Assembly: GCF_001591665.1 (NCBI RefSeq)
Contig: NZ_BCVI01000024.1
Coordinates: forward strand, 1 to 39,360
Origin: Neobacillus soli NBRC 102451
GTDB taxonomy: Bacteria; Bacillota; Bacilli; Bacillales; Cytobacillaceae
DNA length: 39,360 bases
Reading direction: 5' to 3'
The notes beneath the pieces are model-generated. The model did not search any database and had not been told where the DNA came from. It saw only the letters and a list, made by a program, of their open reading frames with translations. Below, piece after piece: positions 23,057 to 31,575 of the stretch (positions within the stretch are counted from its first letter, which is position 1; each line of letters starts with the position of its first letter). A program made the position numbers and the translations under genes.

Positions 23057-24703
23057 TTGAATGTAAAAATAAAATGCAGCATGTTTATGGTAATCGCGTC
23101 ACTTTTTCTATTTTTATTCCCGACTAATTTTTCTGCCCATGCCTATATTAAAAAATCAACACCAATTGAAAATGAAATTCTTGAACAGGCACCTAAAGAA
23201 ATCATGATTCAATTTGATGAATCGATTCAGCCCGCCTTTAATTCAATCAAGGTGTTTGATTCGGACGGGAATCGAGTTGATAAAAAAAATGGGCGGATTG
23301 ATCCAAAACAACCTTCCATCTTAAAGAGCGGATTAAAGAGGAACCTTCCAGATGGGACCTATCGAATAAAATGGAAGGTTGTTTCCAGCGATGGCCACCC
23401 CGTCGAGGGAGTCATTCCCTTTCAAATTGGTGCAGAAGCGGAAGGATCGGCTGCTATACATAAGGAAACGAAAGGCTATACCCCGGGGGCGGATCTTATC
23501 ATCATTCGGTGGCTGCAATATATTAGCAATGCGTGTTATGTCGGCCTCCTCTTTTTCTACATGATGGTTTTGCCAAAAGGATTTCGCAAAAATCGTTCAA
23601 TAGAAAAATTTTTCCTAAAGCTTATAAGTATTGGTCTAATTTTCCTTTTTCTTAGTATCCTATTAAGCTTACCATTACAAGCAACGATTGAATCTGGTTT
23701 TCCTTGGAGTGAAGTATTAAGCTTTCAACTATTTGAAAATATTTTAACGAACACGACCTTTGGTCAAGCGTGGATTTACCAAGCAGCTATCCTGGTAACG
23801 CTTGTGCTTATCACATCATTTATCGGAATGGCTGAGAGCACGAAAAAGGTGATTATGTGGGCCTGTTTTGGTTTAGGCACAGCATTATTGCTGACAAAGA
23901 CGTTAACGAGTCATGCTGCCGCACAAACCAATCAAATATTAACGATTTCAATGGATTTTCTCCATTTACTTGCGGCATCCATCTGGATAGGTAGTTTAAT
24001 TGGGTTTGTTGCTTTACTGAGATGGCGCAAGGACACGGAAATGAAGCAGGATTATTTGCTAATGATAAAACGCTTCTCGAAATGGGGCATCATCCTCGTC
24101 CTCCTTTTAACTTTTACAGGAGTTTTTAACAGCCTGTTATACATTCCAAACCTTTCATCCCTTGTTCAAACGAGTTATGGAAAGGTTTTAGCCGGTAAAG
24201 TGATTTTGTTTCTGTTGATGCTCCTGCTTGCAGCAGTTAATTTTATTAAAGGGAAAAGGAAAGAGGAAAAGGGGCTAGCGGCTTCCCTGTGGGGCGAGCT
24301 TACCATTGGAGTGATTATATTAATTCTTTCCGTTGTGTTAACCAATTTACCAACAGCGATGGCCTCTCCAGGGCCATTTAAGGAAACAAAAGTAGTGAAT
24401 CACAATCAAGTTACATTAAGAGCAACCCCTAATAGTATTGGAGAAAATTTATACGAGGTCACCTTAAAAGACCGCGGCGGGAAGCCAATCAAGGATATTG
24501 AGCAGCTGCACTTGACCTTTACCATGCTGGATATGGATATGGGGACTGAAACGGTTAATATGGAAAAAACTGCTGAAGGTAAGTATGAAGTGAAAGGCTT
24601 GCATTTCAGTATGGCAGGGCATTGGAACGTGCATGTTCATGTCTTGACAAAGACGTTAGAAAGTATCGATATCGATTTCCATTGTTTGGTAGGAAGTCAA
24701 TAA
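23057..24703 (+). CDS. ycnJ: Copper transport protein YcnJ (CopC-CopD fusion)
   Basis: YcnJ takes up copper in B. subtilis. The 548-residue product has a signal peptide (to about residue 28) and a CopC domain (about 29-125) that starts with HAYIKKSTP, so the mature N-terminal His is a likely copper ligand; SSDGHPVEG holds a second conserved His. A CopD domain with about eight transmembrane helices (about 150-445) follows. An external C-terminal beta domain of about 100 residues contains LTFTMLDMDMGTETV and HVHVLT, rich in Met and His. I set the start at TTG 23057 with AGGGAGTG upstream; an in-frame ATG further upstream lies inside ycnK and would spoil the signal peptide. Confidence 0.92.
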   Translation: MNVKIKCSMFMVIASLFLFLFPTNFSAHAYIKKSTPIENEILEQAPKEIMIQFDESIQPAFNSIKVFDSDGNRVDKKNGRIDPKQPSILKSGLKRNLPDGTYRIKWKVVSSDGHPVEGVIPFQIGAEAEGSAAIHKETKGYTPGADLIIIRWLQYISNACYVGLLFFYMMVLPKGFRKNRSIEKFFLKLISIGLIFLFLSILLSLPLQATIESGFPWSEVLSFQLFENILTNTTFGQAWIYQAAILVTLVLITSFIGMAESTKKVIMWACFGLGTALLLTKTLTSHAAAQTNQILTISMDFLHLLAASIWIGSLIGFVALLRWRKDTEMKQDYLLMIKRFSKWGIILVLLLTFTGVFNSLLYIPNLSSLVQTSYGKVLAGKVILFLLMLLLAAVNFIKGKRKEEKGLAASLWGELTIGVIILILSVVLTNLPTAMASPGPFKETKVVNHNQVTLRATPNSIGENLYEVTLKDRGGKPIKDIEQLHLTFTMLDMDMGTETVNMEKTAEGKYEVKGLHFSMAGHWNVHVHVLTKTLESIDIDFHCLVGSQ

Positions 24704-24725
24704 TAAACATTTAAGGAGAATTCAA

Positions 24726-25367
24726 ATGAAAAAAATATTGGTTAAGATTTCAAAAGTAGTTATCCCCGCGGTTATAAGTCTATTTTTCTTTTCAAGTATC
24801 GCAAGCGCGCATGTGACTGTTGTCCCAAAAACTTCGGCAACTGGCGCATGGGAAACCTATACATTAAAAGTTCCTGTTGAAAAAGAGGTGGCTACGACTA
24901 AAGTTACCATTAAGGCCCCTGCTGGTGTTGAGATTATGTCCTATCAACCGGTTCCAGGATGGACGTATTCATCTGACAAGGACGCTGCTGGAAAGGTGAA
25001 ATCATTTACATTCGATGCAACAGGGGAAGGGATTTTACCTGGTCAATTCCAACAATTTGTTTTTGTAGCGAAAAATCCTGATAAGGCAACAAAAGCTGCT
25101 TGGGATGCCTTTCAATACTATAAAGATGGCAGTGTCGTAGAGTGGACAGGTGATGAGGGAGCAGATTCTCCACATTCAATCACGGACATTGTGAAGGCGG
25201 CAACAACTGATCACCATGATACAAAAACAACAGAGCATAAGGAAGAAACAAAAACCACGGATACTGAAAAAGAAGATGTAACGTCCGATTCTCTTCCACT
25301 TATTTTATCGGGTGCAGCTGCATTGCTTTCACTAATTGCTCTTGTTCTAGCGTTCCGTAAAAAATAA
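24726..25367 (+). CDS. ycnI: YcnI-like copper-binding surface protein (DUF1775)
   Basis: A 213-residue protein with a signal peptide ending at about residue 28 (SIASA), a YcnI/DUF1775 domain (about 29-155) and a charged linker rich in Lys, Thr and Glu. A C-terminal transmembrane helix with a basic end follows (about 190-212). The mature N-terminus would be HVTVVPK, giving the His that with the conserved Trp (PVPGWTYS) forms the copper site described for YcnI. It is the last gene of the operon, 22 bases after ycnJ with AAGGAG upstream, and is followed by a strong terminator. It probably chaperones copper outside the membrane. Confidence 0.92.
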   Translation: MKKILVKISKVVIPAVISLFFFSSIASAHVTVVPKTSATGAWETYTLKVPVEKEVATTKVTIKAPAGVEIMSYQPVPGWTYSSDKDAAGKVKSFTFDATGEGILPGQFQQFVFVAKNPDKATKAAWDAFQYYKDGSVVEWTGDEGADSPHSITDIVKAATTDHHDTKTTEHKEETKTTDTEKEDVTSDSLPLILSGAAALLSLIALVLAFRKK

Positions 25368-25401
25368 TCGAATCTTGATTTTCTTATCTAATAAAAAATG
25401 T

Positions 25402-25434
25402 CGCCACTTTAAGCATTAAAGGTGGCGTCTTTTT
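25402..25434 (+). terminator. Terminator after ycnI
   Basis: CGCCACTTT at 25402-25410 pairs with AAAGGTGGCG at 25418-25427 and is followed by TCTTTTT. It also lies just after the end of the convergent minus-strand gene. Confidence 0.88.
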
Positions 25435-25441
25435 CTGTTAT

Positions 25442-26080
25442 TTATAAAACAATCCCTTCATGAGCCTGATTTTTCTTCTTTTTGACAGTTGCCACGAGCG
25501 CCTTAAATAGCTTTAAGGAGCGGTGAAAAACGGGACTTTGAATGAAGGTATAGATAAAAGTGGCAATAAACACAGGTCCTCCTAATAAAAACCCGATAAT
25601 TAACACAAGACTCTCAACAATAATGCGTGCTTGACTAACCGACAACCTTGTTCTATCCGAAATGGAAAGCATAAAGCCATCACGCGGGCCGGCACCAATC
25701 CCAGCGGCTACATACATGCCGCCGCCGATCCCTGTTATCACAATTCCAGACAGGAGAATCAGGTAATCCAGCCATGTATTAGTTGCTTTTGGGAGAATAT
25801 CTAACCAGAGAAAAAAGTCCATGATTGGACCAATACATATAGCATTTAAGATTGTCCCGATGCTAATATAGCTTCGGGCGACAAACAAAGAAATAATGAT
25901 GAGGACCAGACCACTTACCACTCCCCATGTGCCAATGGTAAGTCCTAAGCGCTGATATAATGCAACATTTAGCACTTCCCATGGGTGGAGTCCAACATAT
26001 TTCACCTTAACAGCAATGGCATTACCCAAGCCAAAAAAAGTTAACCCCAAAAAGAATAAAAAATACTGAAAGACTTTCAA
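25442..26080 (-). CDS. YczE/YyaS/YitT-type membrane protein
   Basis: A 212-residue polytopic membrane protein with five or six helices. GLHPWEVLNVALYQRLGLTIGTWGV and GIGAGPRDGFMLSISDRTRLSV are typical of the YczE/YyaS family, whose transport role is not defined; B. subtilis YczE is linked with non-ribosomal lipopeptide production. I set the start at TTG 26080 because GGGGGAACT lies about seven bases upstream; a TTG at 26095 precedes that site. A basic KKKKNQAHEG segment ends the protein. The gene is convergent with ycnI and divergent from the CoxG-like gene. Confidence 0.82.
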   Translation of the reverse strand: MKVFQYFLFFLGLTFFGLGNAIAVKVKYVGLHPWEVLNVALYQRLGLTIGTWGVVSGLVLIIISLFVARSYISIGTILNAICIGPIMDFFLWLDILPKATNTWLDYLILLSGIVITGIGGGMYVAAGIGAGPRDGFMLSISDRTRLSVSQARIIVESLVLIIGFLLGGPVFIATFIYTFIQSPVFHRSLKLFKALVATVKKKKNQAHEGIVL

Positions 26081-26273
26081 CTCCAGTTCCCCCAATAGAC
26101 GAATTGACTTTTCTGAATATTTAAACCCTTCCGAAAATCTTAAATTAGGAGTGGATATTAATCAATGATAAATTTGCATTATCGAACAAAAATTATTAGG
26201 GTGGGAGGATTTTTTTTGTAATGTTACTTGTTTCTTCTATAAACGAATGATTTAACATATATTTTATAAAAGG

Positions 26274-26297
26274 CCTTCAGTCACTTGAGGGTCTTTT
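26274..26297. terminator. Hairpin with T runs in the leader of the CoxG-like gene
   Basis: CCTTCA at 26274-26279 pairs with TGAGGG at 26286-26291 (one G-U), followed by TCTTTT; the other strand also ends in a T run. It lies 27 bases before the next gene with no plus-strand gene upstream, so it may be a leader structure. The remaining bases 26081-26273 are AT-rich without a visible gene. Confidence 0.45.
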
Positions 26298-26323
26298 ACT
26301 TTGAATGAAAGAGGGATACAAAA

Positions 26324-26773
26324 ATGCCAAGCGAAATACAACATGTAGAATTAGATATCCCCATTGAGGTGATTTGGGATTTTATAAGGGATGAAAATAA
26401 TTGGGCACCACTTGTCCCCGGTTATATTTATCATGAAAAAGTAAATGACCGCCAAATCACCTGGGAATTTAAGAGCGACCTCGGCATAATGAAAAAGAAA
26501 GTCACTCTAGTGATTGATATTAAAGAGTGGGATGAACCGTCAAGGGTAAGTTTTGAATTAAAACGATCGAATGAAAAGTATCTTGGTGAAGGGTATTTTG
26601 AAGCGAAAGCAATAAATAGAAATAAAACCAAGTTGACAGGATTTCTTGAAATAAATGCAACAGGACCAATGGGCTCTTTGGCAAATTCACTTTTAAAAAA
26701 AGCAGTCCAAAAATGGGATGAAGAAGTGGCTGCAGCAATCTCTTCAAAGCTCGAGGAATTTAAAAGAAGATAA
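26324..26773 (+). CDS. CoxG-like SRPBCC family protein
   Basis: A 149-residue START/SRPBCC-fold protein of the CoxG group (carbon monoxide dehydrogenase subunit G family), which binds hydrophobic ligands or helps membrane attachment in other bacteria. Visible are the first strand and helix (HVELDIPIEVIWDFIRDENNWAPLVPGYI) and the final helix (GPMGSLANSLLKKAVQKWDEEVAAAI). No CO dehydrogenase genes are near, so the name says little about function. It starts after GAGGGA and ends at a strong terminator, as a single gene. Confidence 0.8.
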   Translation: MPSEIQHVELDIPIEVIWDFIRDENNWAPLVPGYIYHEKVNDRQITWEFKSDLGIMKKKVTLVIDIKEWDEPSRVSFELKRSNEKYLGEGYFEAKAINRNKTKLTGFLEINATGPMGSLANSLLKKAVQKWDEEVAAAISSKLEEFKRR

Positions 26774-26780
26774 AAATCAA

Positions 26781-26817
26781 AGCCGCAAACCTTTACATTA
26801 AAGGTTACGGCTTTTTT
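26781..26817 (+). terminator. Terminator after the CoxG-like gene
   Basis: AGCCGCAAACCTTTA at 26781 onward pairs with TAAAGGTTACGGCT ending at 26812, with one mismatch near the base, followed by five more T residues. Confidence 0.9.
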
Positions 26818-26826
26818 CTATAAAAA

Positions 26827-26856
26827 TTAAGAAAATCTTAAGCATCGAATGATAAT
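26827..26856 (+). promoter_or_regulatory. Candidate promoter with a TTAAGA palindrome
   Basis: TTAAGA (26827-26832), AAA, TCTTAA (26836-26841) is a perfect inverted repeat. TTAAGA may serve as -35 with GATAAT at 26851-26856 as -10 (18-base spacer), so a bound regulator would control the cadherin-like gene. Confidence 0.4.
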
Positions 26857-26907
26857 GTTAGTCCAAATTCAACTATCCTAATAGGATCGTTGAGAGGAGG
26901 ATTATCG

Positions 26908-27987
26908 ATGTTAAGCAATCTACCAAAAAGAGGACTGAACCTCATTCTTATTGCAACAATGGTTGGAATTGGGACAGTGTCCTACATACCACCTGCCTTT
27001 GCTGAAGAAACTGCGACCGTCCAAGAGAACCCTGCCGCCAACACACTTTCAAAATTAGAAATTGCAGGGGGCAAGCTCGATAAGGATTTTTCAGCAGAGA
27101 TAAATGAATATTCAGCAACCGTAGAAAATGAGATTCAATCTATTTACCTTCTTACTGAAAGCAGCAATAAAGATTCGATCATCACAATTAATGGACAGTC
27201 AATCACAGGTGGAACCGCAAGTCCTTTTTCGCTTCAAACTGGAAAGAACAAATTTCTTATCACCGTTAAGGACGGCAATCATTCGGAAAATACCTATACC
27301 CTAACGGTAACAAGAAAGCAAAATGCAAATAATTTTCTCCAAACTATTAAACTATCAGCAGGGGAACTATCACCCTTATTTTCTGCTGAGGTAACAGATT
27401 ATACTGTCCAAGTACCAAATGATACCGCAGCAATCACGGTTTCACCTACTGCCCTTAAAAAAACAGCAACGGTTGAAGTAAACGGATTGTTAGTCAGGGC
27501 GGAAGGTGTTACAGCAAAGGTTCCTGTTGGAAAGTCCAATATCCTCATCGTCGTTACAGCAGAAAATGGAGTGAAAAAGACTTATACCATTCATGTAACA
27601 AGGGAAACTGTCTCTAGTTACCAAGCCGCCAATCCATCCCCGAATAAGCGAAACAATTCTATCCAATCAACGTCACTAAAGCAAACTTCTGGGACAGTTC
27701 AAAAAGTAAGCAAAGCGACACTTTCTTCCCTAACTGTTTCAGACGGTACGTGGGACAGCATATTTTCAAAGAGTGAGTTTACTTACCATGTAGCAGTATC
27801 AAGTAATGTAAAGACGATTACCATTAATCCGACAGCAAATTATAGCGGTTCAACAATCCTGATGGATGGCACCAGCAGCAAAACAATCCGGCTTGAAGAC
27901 GATGGAAAAACGATCATTTCAGTTGCCGTATCAAACGGCGATGATGACCGGAAAACGTATGCGCTTGTATTTGATCAGGAAAAGTAA
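26908..27987 (+). CDS. Secreted protein with three cadherin-like beta-sandwich domains
   Basis: A 359-residue exported protein. The signal peptide ends near residue 33 (PPAFA). Three repeats of the cadherin-like beta-sandwich domain (Pfam PF12733) follow at about 46-135, 140-232 and 267-359. Each has the family pattern of L-x-L-x-x-G near the start, F-x-x-x-x-x-Y-x-x-x-V in the middle and a closing Y-T-L-x-V-like strand. A Ser/Asn/Gln-rich linker of about 35 residues separates domains two and three. No anchor, LPXTG motif or catalytic domain is seen, so it may be a soluble or wall-associated adhesin or scaffold. The ATG at 26908 has a perfect GAGAGGAGG seven bases upstream. Confidence 0.82.
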   Translation: MLSNLPKRGLNLILIATMVGIGTVSYIPPAFAEETATVQENPAANTLSKLEIAGGKLDKDFSAEINEYSATVENEIQSIYLLTESSNKDSIITINGQSITGGTASPFSLQTGKNKFLITVKDGNHSENTYTLTVTRKQNANNFLQTIKLSAGELSPLFSAEVTDYTVQVPNDTAAITVSPTALKKTATVEVNGLLVRAEGVTAKVPVGKSNILIVVTAENGVKKTYTIHVTRETVSSYQAANPSPNKRNNSIQSTSLKQTSGTVQKVSKATLSSLTVSDGTWDSIFSKSEFTYHVAVSSNVKTITINPTANYSGSTILMDGTSSKTIRLEDDGKTIISVAVSNGDDDRKTYALVFDQEK

Positions 27988-28001
27988 TTAAAAATTTTGA
28001 T

Positions 28002-28031
28002 AAAACCTGCCCTTCCTGCAGGTTTTATTTG
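28002..28031 (+). terminator. Terminator after the cadherin-like gene
   Basis: AAAACCTGC at 28002-28010 pairs with GCAGGTTTT at 28018-28026 around CCTTCCT, followed by ATTTG. Confidence 0.8.
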
Positions 28032-28147
28032 TTTATATTCAGCAAAAAGAGGAAAAAGTAAGTTAAATAGTGAACATGATTCCAAAATATATGTTATATT
28101 TATAGATAAAAATTTAGCGAATCTTTTGATTAAGGAAGGTGAGAGAT

Positions 28148-30910
28148 ATGGCAGCAGACTTAAAAATGAATGACAGCAGTCTTCCGTTGCGTCAAGATAT
28201 TAAGTTATTAGGAAAAATGCTAGGCGAGATTTTGGTGAATCATGGTGGTCCTGAGTTGCTAGATAAAGTTGAAAAAATACGCTTGATGTGTAAAACACTA
28301 AGGACCCATTTTGACCAAGAAATTTATTTGTCCTTAAAAGAGGAAATTGTTGGTCTTAGCTCACCAATGCGGAAACAAGTTATTCGGGCCTTTTCTATGT
28401 ATTTCCATTTGATCAATGCGGCTGAACAGAATCATCGAATTCGAAGGCGCAGACAATACCACCTTCAAGACGATTCCATCGTCCAACCGGCATCGATAGA
28501 GAGTGCGGTTCTCGCGCTTAAAGAGAACAATATTAAAGAGGATGTCATTGAAAACATCCTAAATACTTTGTCCTTAGAGCTTGTCATTACTGCCCATCCA
28601 ACAGAGGCCACAAAACGTTCCATCCTTGAAATTCAACAGCGGATTGCGGCAATATTAAAAAGTCTTGATCACCCGTTATTAACGAAAAGAGAAAGAAAAA
28701 AGCTGGAAGAGAGTTTGTTTAATGAAGTAACTATTCTTTGGCAGACAGATGAATTGCGTGAACATAAGCCAACGGTTTTGGATGAGGTAAGAAATGGGCT
28801 ATATTATTTTGACCAAACACTATTTGAGGTGCTTCCTGAAATCCATCAAGAATTGGCGGACAGTCTTGAAAAGAATTATTCCGAGACTTCTTGGGAGGTT
28901 CCAAATTTCCTTCGATTCGGATCATGGATTGGCGGGGACCGCGATGGAAATCCAAATGTAACCCATGATGTAACGTGGGAGACATTAGACCGGCAGCGAC
29001 GGCTGGTCCTAAAGAAATATAAGGAAGTTTTGGTTGATTTAATGAGACGATATAGCCATTCCACTTCAAGAGTCGAGGTAAGTGCCGAGCTTCTTCAATT
29101 AATTGAGATGCAAGAAGTTATCTATTTAACCAAAGAGAAAAGATGGCCGATAAAGTCAGAAATCTACCGCCGTGCCTTTGCTATTATTATTGAACGCGTA
29201 AATCAAGCGGGGAAATCAGACGTAGGCTATAAATCTGCAGATGAATTATTGGACGACTTATTTGTTATTAAAAGAAGCTTAAAAAATCATCATCCTGCTG
29301 AACATGAATTGAAGATTATTCAAAAGCTGATTCGGCAAGTACAGTTGTTTGGGTTTCATTTAGCCACACTTGATATCCGGAACCATAGCGGGGAACATGA
29401 AGCGGCCATGACAGAGATCCTTCAAAAAGTCCAGATTACGGAAAACTATGCGGGACTGCCTGAAGAAGAAAAGATGAAAATCTTACAGAATATTCTTAAG
29501 GACCCACGCCCGCTTCTATTATTAAATGAAGATTATTCCCCGGAAACACAGGAAATGATTCAGGTGTTCCAAATGATTAAGAAGGCGCATGAGGAATTTG
29601 GTGAACGGTCCATTTCGGTGTATCTTGTCAGCATGACAAAATCACCTAGTGACTTACTAGAAGTGCTTGTTTTCGCAAAAGAAGCCGGGATTTATCGGCT
29701 TCATGCAGATGGAACGTTTGAAAGCCATCTACATGTTGCGCCGTTGCTAGAAACGATAGATGATTTATCCGCTGGGCCAAAAATTATGGAAACCCTTTTT
29801 GAGCTGCCTGTTTATCGCAATCATTTGCGAATAATGGGCGATCAGCAAGAAATCATGCTTGGCTATTCGGACGGAAGCAAAGACGGTGGGACGTTAACGG
29901 CCAACTGGAAACTATATAAAGCGCAAATTGAAATTCACGAAATGGCGAAGAAGTATCAGATTGGTCTTAAATTCTTTCATGGACGGGGCGGTTCATTAGG
30001 GCGCGGCGGCGGCCCGTTAAACAAAAGTATCTTATCGCAGCCGGCGGAAACCATTGGTGATGGTGTCAAAATTACCGAGCAAGGAGAAGTTTTGTCTTCA
30101 CGCTATCTGCTAGAGGATATTGCTTACCGTAGTTTGGAACAGGCGACATCTACCTTGCTTCTTGCAGCAACACATGTGTCCAAACAAGCGGAGAATGGGA
30201 ACTTACGTGAACATGTTTGGGAAGAAGCGATTGAAGAAATCTCAAGCACTGCCTTGGGCAAATACCAATCACTTGTGTTTGGGGATCCAGATTTCCTTAC
30301 CTATTTTACGGAAGCCACACCCTTAAGGGAACTAGGCGACTTAAACATTGGCTCGAGACCAATGAGCCGTAAAAATAAGGGACGATTTGAAGACCTTCGG
30401 GCGATCCCCTGGGTGTTTGCTTGGACGCAAAGCCGGCAACTGCTCCCTGCTTGGTATGCTGCCGGGACAGGTTTAGACAGTTTTGCTTCGGAAAATGAGC
30501 AAAACCTGAAGCTTCTGCAGCAAATGTATCTGAAATGGCCATTCTTCCAATCAACGATTGATAATCTAAACATGGCTTTAATGAAGGCGGATATTACGAC
30601 GGCAAAAGAATATTTATCACTTGTTGAAGACAAGGCGATTGCTGAACGGATATTTACTAATATTCTTGATGAATATGAAAAGACAAAAGCGATTTTGCTC
30701 AAAATTACTGGCGATAAAGAATTGCTTGATCATACCCCTAACATTAAAGAGTCAGTGCACAGACGAAATCCTTATGTGGATCCGTTAAACTTTTTACAGG
30801 TTGAGTTAATTAAAGAATTACGGGGTCAGGACGAGCCTAATGAAGAGCTGCTAACGGAAGTGTTGCTAACAATTAGCGGGATATCCGCTGGATTACGTAA
30901 TACGGGTTGA
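28148..30910 (+). CDS. ppc: Phosphoenolpyruvate carboxylase
   Basis: Ppc adds bicarbonate to phosphoenolpyruvate to form oxaloacetate and refill the TCA cycle. The 920-residue product has the full length. Active-site motifs are present: H150 in VITAHPTEATKRS, FGSWIGGDRDGNPNVT, H611 in FFHGRGGSLGRGGGP, and EQGEVLSSRY. The C-terminus SGISAGLRNTG is the usual QNTG-like end. B. subtilis lacks ppc and uses pyruvate carboxylase, while several other Bacillus and Geobacillus species have it. The ATG at 28148 follows AAGGAAGGTGAG; a GTG at 28139 overlaps that site. The gene is alone, with a very strong terminator after it. Confidence 0.96.
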   Translation: MAADLKMNDSSLPLRQDIKLLGKMLGEILVNHGGPELLDKVEKIRLMCKTLRTHFDQEIYLSLKEEIVGLSSPMRKQVIRAFSMYFHLINAAEQNHRIRRRRQYHLQDDSIVQPASIESAVLALKENNIKEDVIENILNTLSLELVITAHPTEATKRSILEIQQRIAAILKSLDHPLLTKRERKKLEESLFNEVTILWQTDELREHKPTVLDEVRNGLYYFDQTLFEVLPEIHQELADSLEKNYSETSWEVPNFLRFGSWIGGDRDGNPNVTHDVTWETLDRQRRLVLKKYKEVLVDLMRRYSHSTSRVEVSAELLQLIEMQEVIYLTKEKRWPIKSEIYRRAFAIIIERVNQAGKSDVGYKSADELLDDLFVIKRSLKNHHPAEHELKIIQKLIRQVQLFGFHLATLDIRNHSGEHEAAMTEILQKVQITENYAGLPEEEKMKILQNILKDPRPLLLLNEDYSPETQEMIQVFQMIKKAHEEFGERSISVYLVSMTKSPSDLLEVLVFAKEAGIYRLHADGTFESHLHVAPLLETIDDLSAGPKIMETLFELPVYRNHLRIMGDQQEIMLGYSDGSKDGGTLTANWKLYKAQIEIHEMAKKYQIGLKFFHGRGGSLGRGGGPLNKSILSQPAETIGDGVKITEQGEVLSSRYLLEDIAYRSLEQATSTLLLAATHVSKQAENGNLREHVWEEAIEEISSTALGKYQSLVFGDPDFLTYFTEATPLRELGDLNIGSRPMSRKNKGRFEDLRAIPWVFAWTQSRQLLPAWYAAGTGLDSFASENEQNLKLLQQMYLKWPFFQSTIDNLNMALMKADITTAKEYLSLVEDKAIAERIFTNILDEYEKTKAILLKITGDKELLDHTPNIKESVHRRNPYVDPLNFLQVELIKELRGQDEPNEELLTEVLLTISGISAGLRNTG

Positions 30911-30919
30911 TATAAGGTT

Positions 30920-30959
30920 AAGCCATAAACTCTCACGAACGAGAGTTTATGGCTTTTTT
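30920..30959 (+). terminator. Terminator after ppc
   Basis: AGCCATAAACTCTC at 30921-30934 pairs perfectly with GAGAGTTTATGGCT at 30941-30954 and is followed by a T run. Confidence 0.95.
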
Positions 30960-30961
30960 AA

Positions 30962-31170
30962 TTCTTAAATTTTGACACCGGTCAAGGATGTACCGCTACA
31001 GTAAACAATCATATTGCGGGTGTTATTTCCATTGCCGATCGAATCCGTCAGGAAGCAGCTGGAACGATTGAACAGCTCAAACAAATCAGTGTCAAAGATG
31101 TTTATATGCTACAGGTGATAATAAGCATACAGCCGAAAAAATCATTCGTCAGCTTGGAATTGAGAAATGA
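30962..31170 (+). pseudogene. Remnant of a heavy-metal P-type ATPase gene
   Basis: One frame reads FDTGQGCTATVNNHIAGVIS and continues with IADRIRQEAAGTIEQLKQISVKDVYML. After a -1 frameshift at about 31109-31111 the next frame continues as TGDNKHTAEKIIRQLGIEK and stops at 31168-31170. Together this is the MLTGDN hinge region of P1B-type ATPases such as ZosA or CadA. The TGQG...VNN part belongs upstream in such proteins and is joined directly to IAGVISIAD, which suggests an internal deletion as well. The rest of the pump, including the DKTGT phosphorylation site and metal-binding helices, is missing. The last bases overlap the next ORF as ATGA. Confidence 0.8.
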
Positions 31171-31463
31171 AAGATGAACACGAGCCAGTACATGAGCGCG
31201 AGGAATTAAAGAAACAGTTGATAGGGGTTTCTGGGCAATTGGAGAAACTGGCACTCACACCTATCAAAACTATTTCCCATCTGATTGATCAGCTGGAAGA
31301 TAGTTTTGAGAAAAATGCAGAATCCAGTGTGGCTTATGCCCGTGAACGCCGTAATGCATGGCTTAATGTTAGAAAGGGATATGTTAATTTAGCAAGGAAC
31401 ACACATTTAAATCTTGTTGAGCGTGGCAGGAACAGCTTTAAAGAATTAGTAAAAACTCAGTAA
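31167..31463 (+). CDS. Hypothetical small helical protein
   Basis: A 98-residue, charged, wholly helical-looking protein without a signal peptide or membrane helix. I do not recognise it. Heptad-like spacing of hydrophobic residues in EELKKQLIGVSGQLEKLALTPIKTISHLIDQLEDSF suggests a coiled coil, and the C-terminal half is rich in Arg and Asn. The ATG overlaps the stop of the ATPase remnant, exactly at the point where homology to the pump ends, and the ribosome site (GGAATTGAG) is weak. It may be an intact gene that lost its neighbours, or itself a fragment. Confidence 0.5.
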   Translation: MKDEHEPVHEREELKKQLIGVSGQLEKLALTPIKTISHLIDQLEDSFEKNAESSVAYARERRNAWLNVRKGYVNLARNTHLNLVERGRNSFKELVKTQ

Positions 31464-31529
31464 CTATTCTTGACCAATAAAGGAGAATTAGCGCATTGAT
31501 TAGCATACGAATCCATACTAAAACTTAAC

Positions 31530-31575
31530 AACCACAATCTCTGTTTTTAGTTTCGAGAGATTGTGGTTATTTTTA
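31530..31575 (+). terminator. Terminator after the small helical gene
   Basis: AACCACAATCTCT at 31530-31542 pairs perfectly with AGAGATTGTGGTT at 31556-31568 around a 13-base loop, followed by ATTTTTA. Confidence 0.9.

Noticed and set aside
26221..26250. Nine-codon ORF in the CoxG-like leader as a leader peptide
   Set aside because: The GGGAGG upstream is too far away and no codon bias or attenuator pairing supports it.
28731..29069. Minus-strand ORF of 112 codons inside ppc
   Set aside because: Opposite the conserved GSWIGGDRDGNPNV region; a frame shadow.
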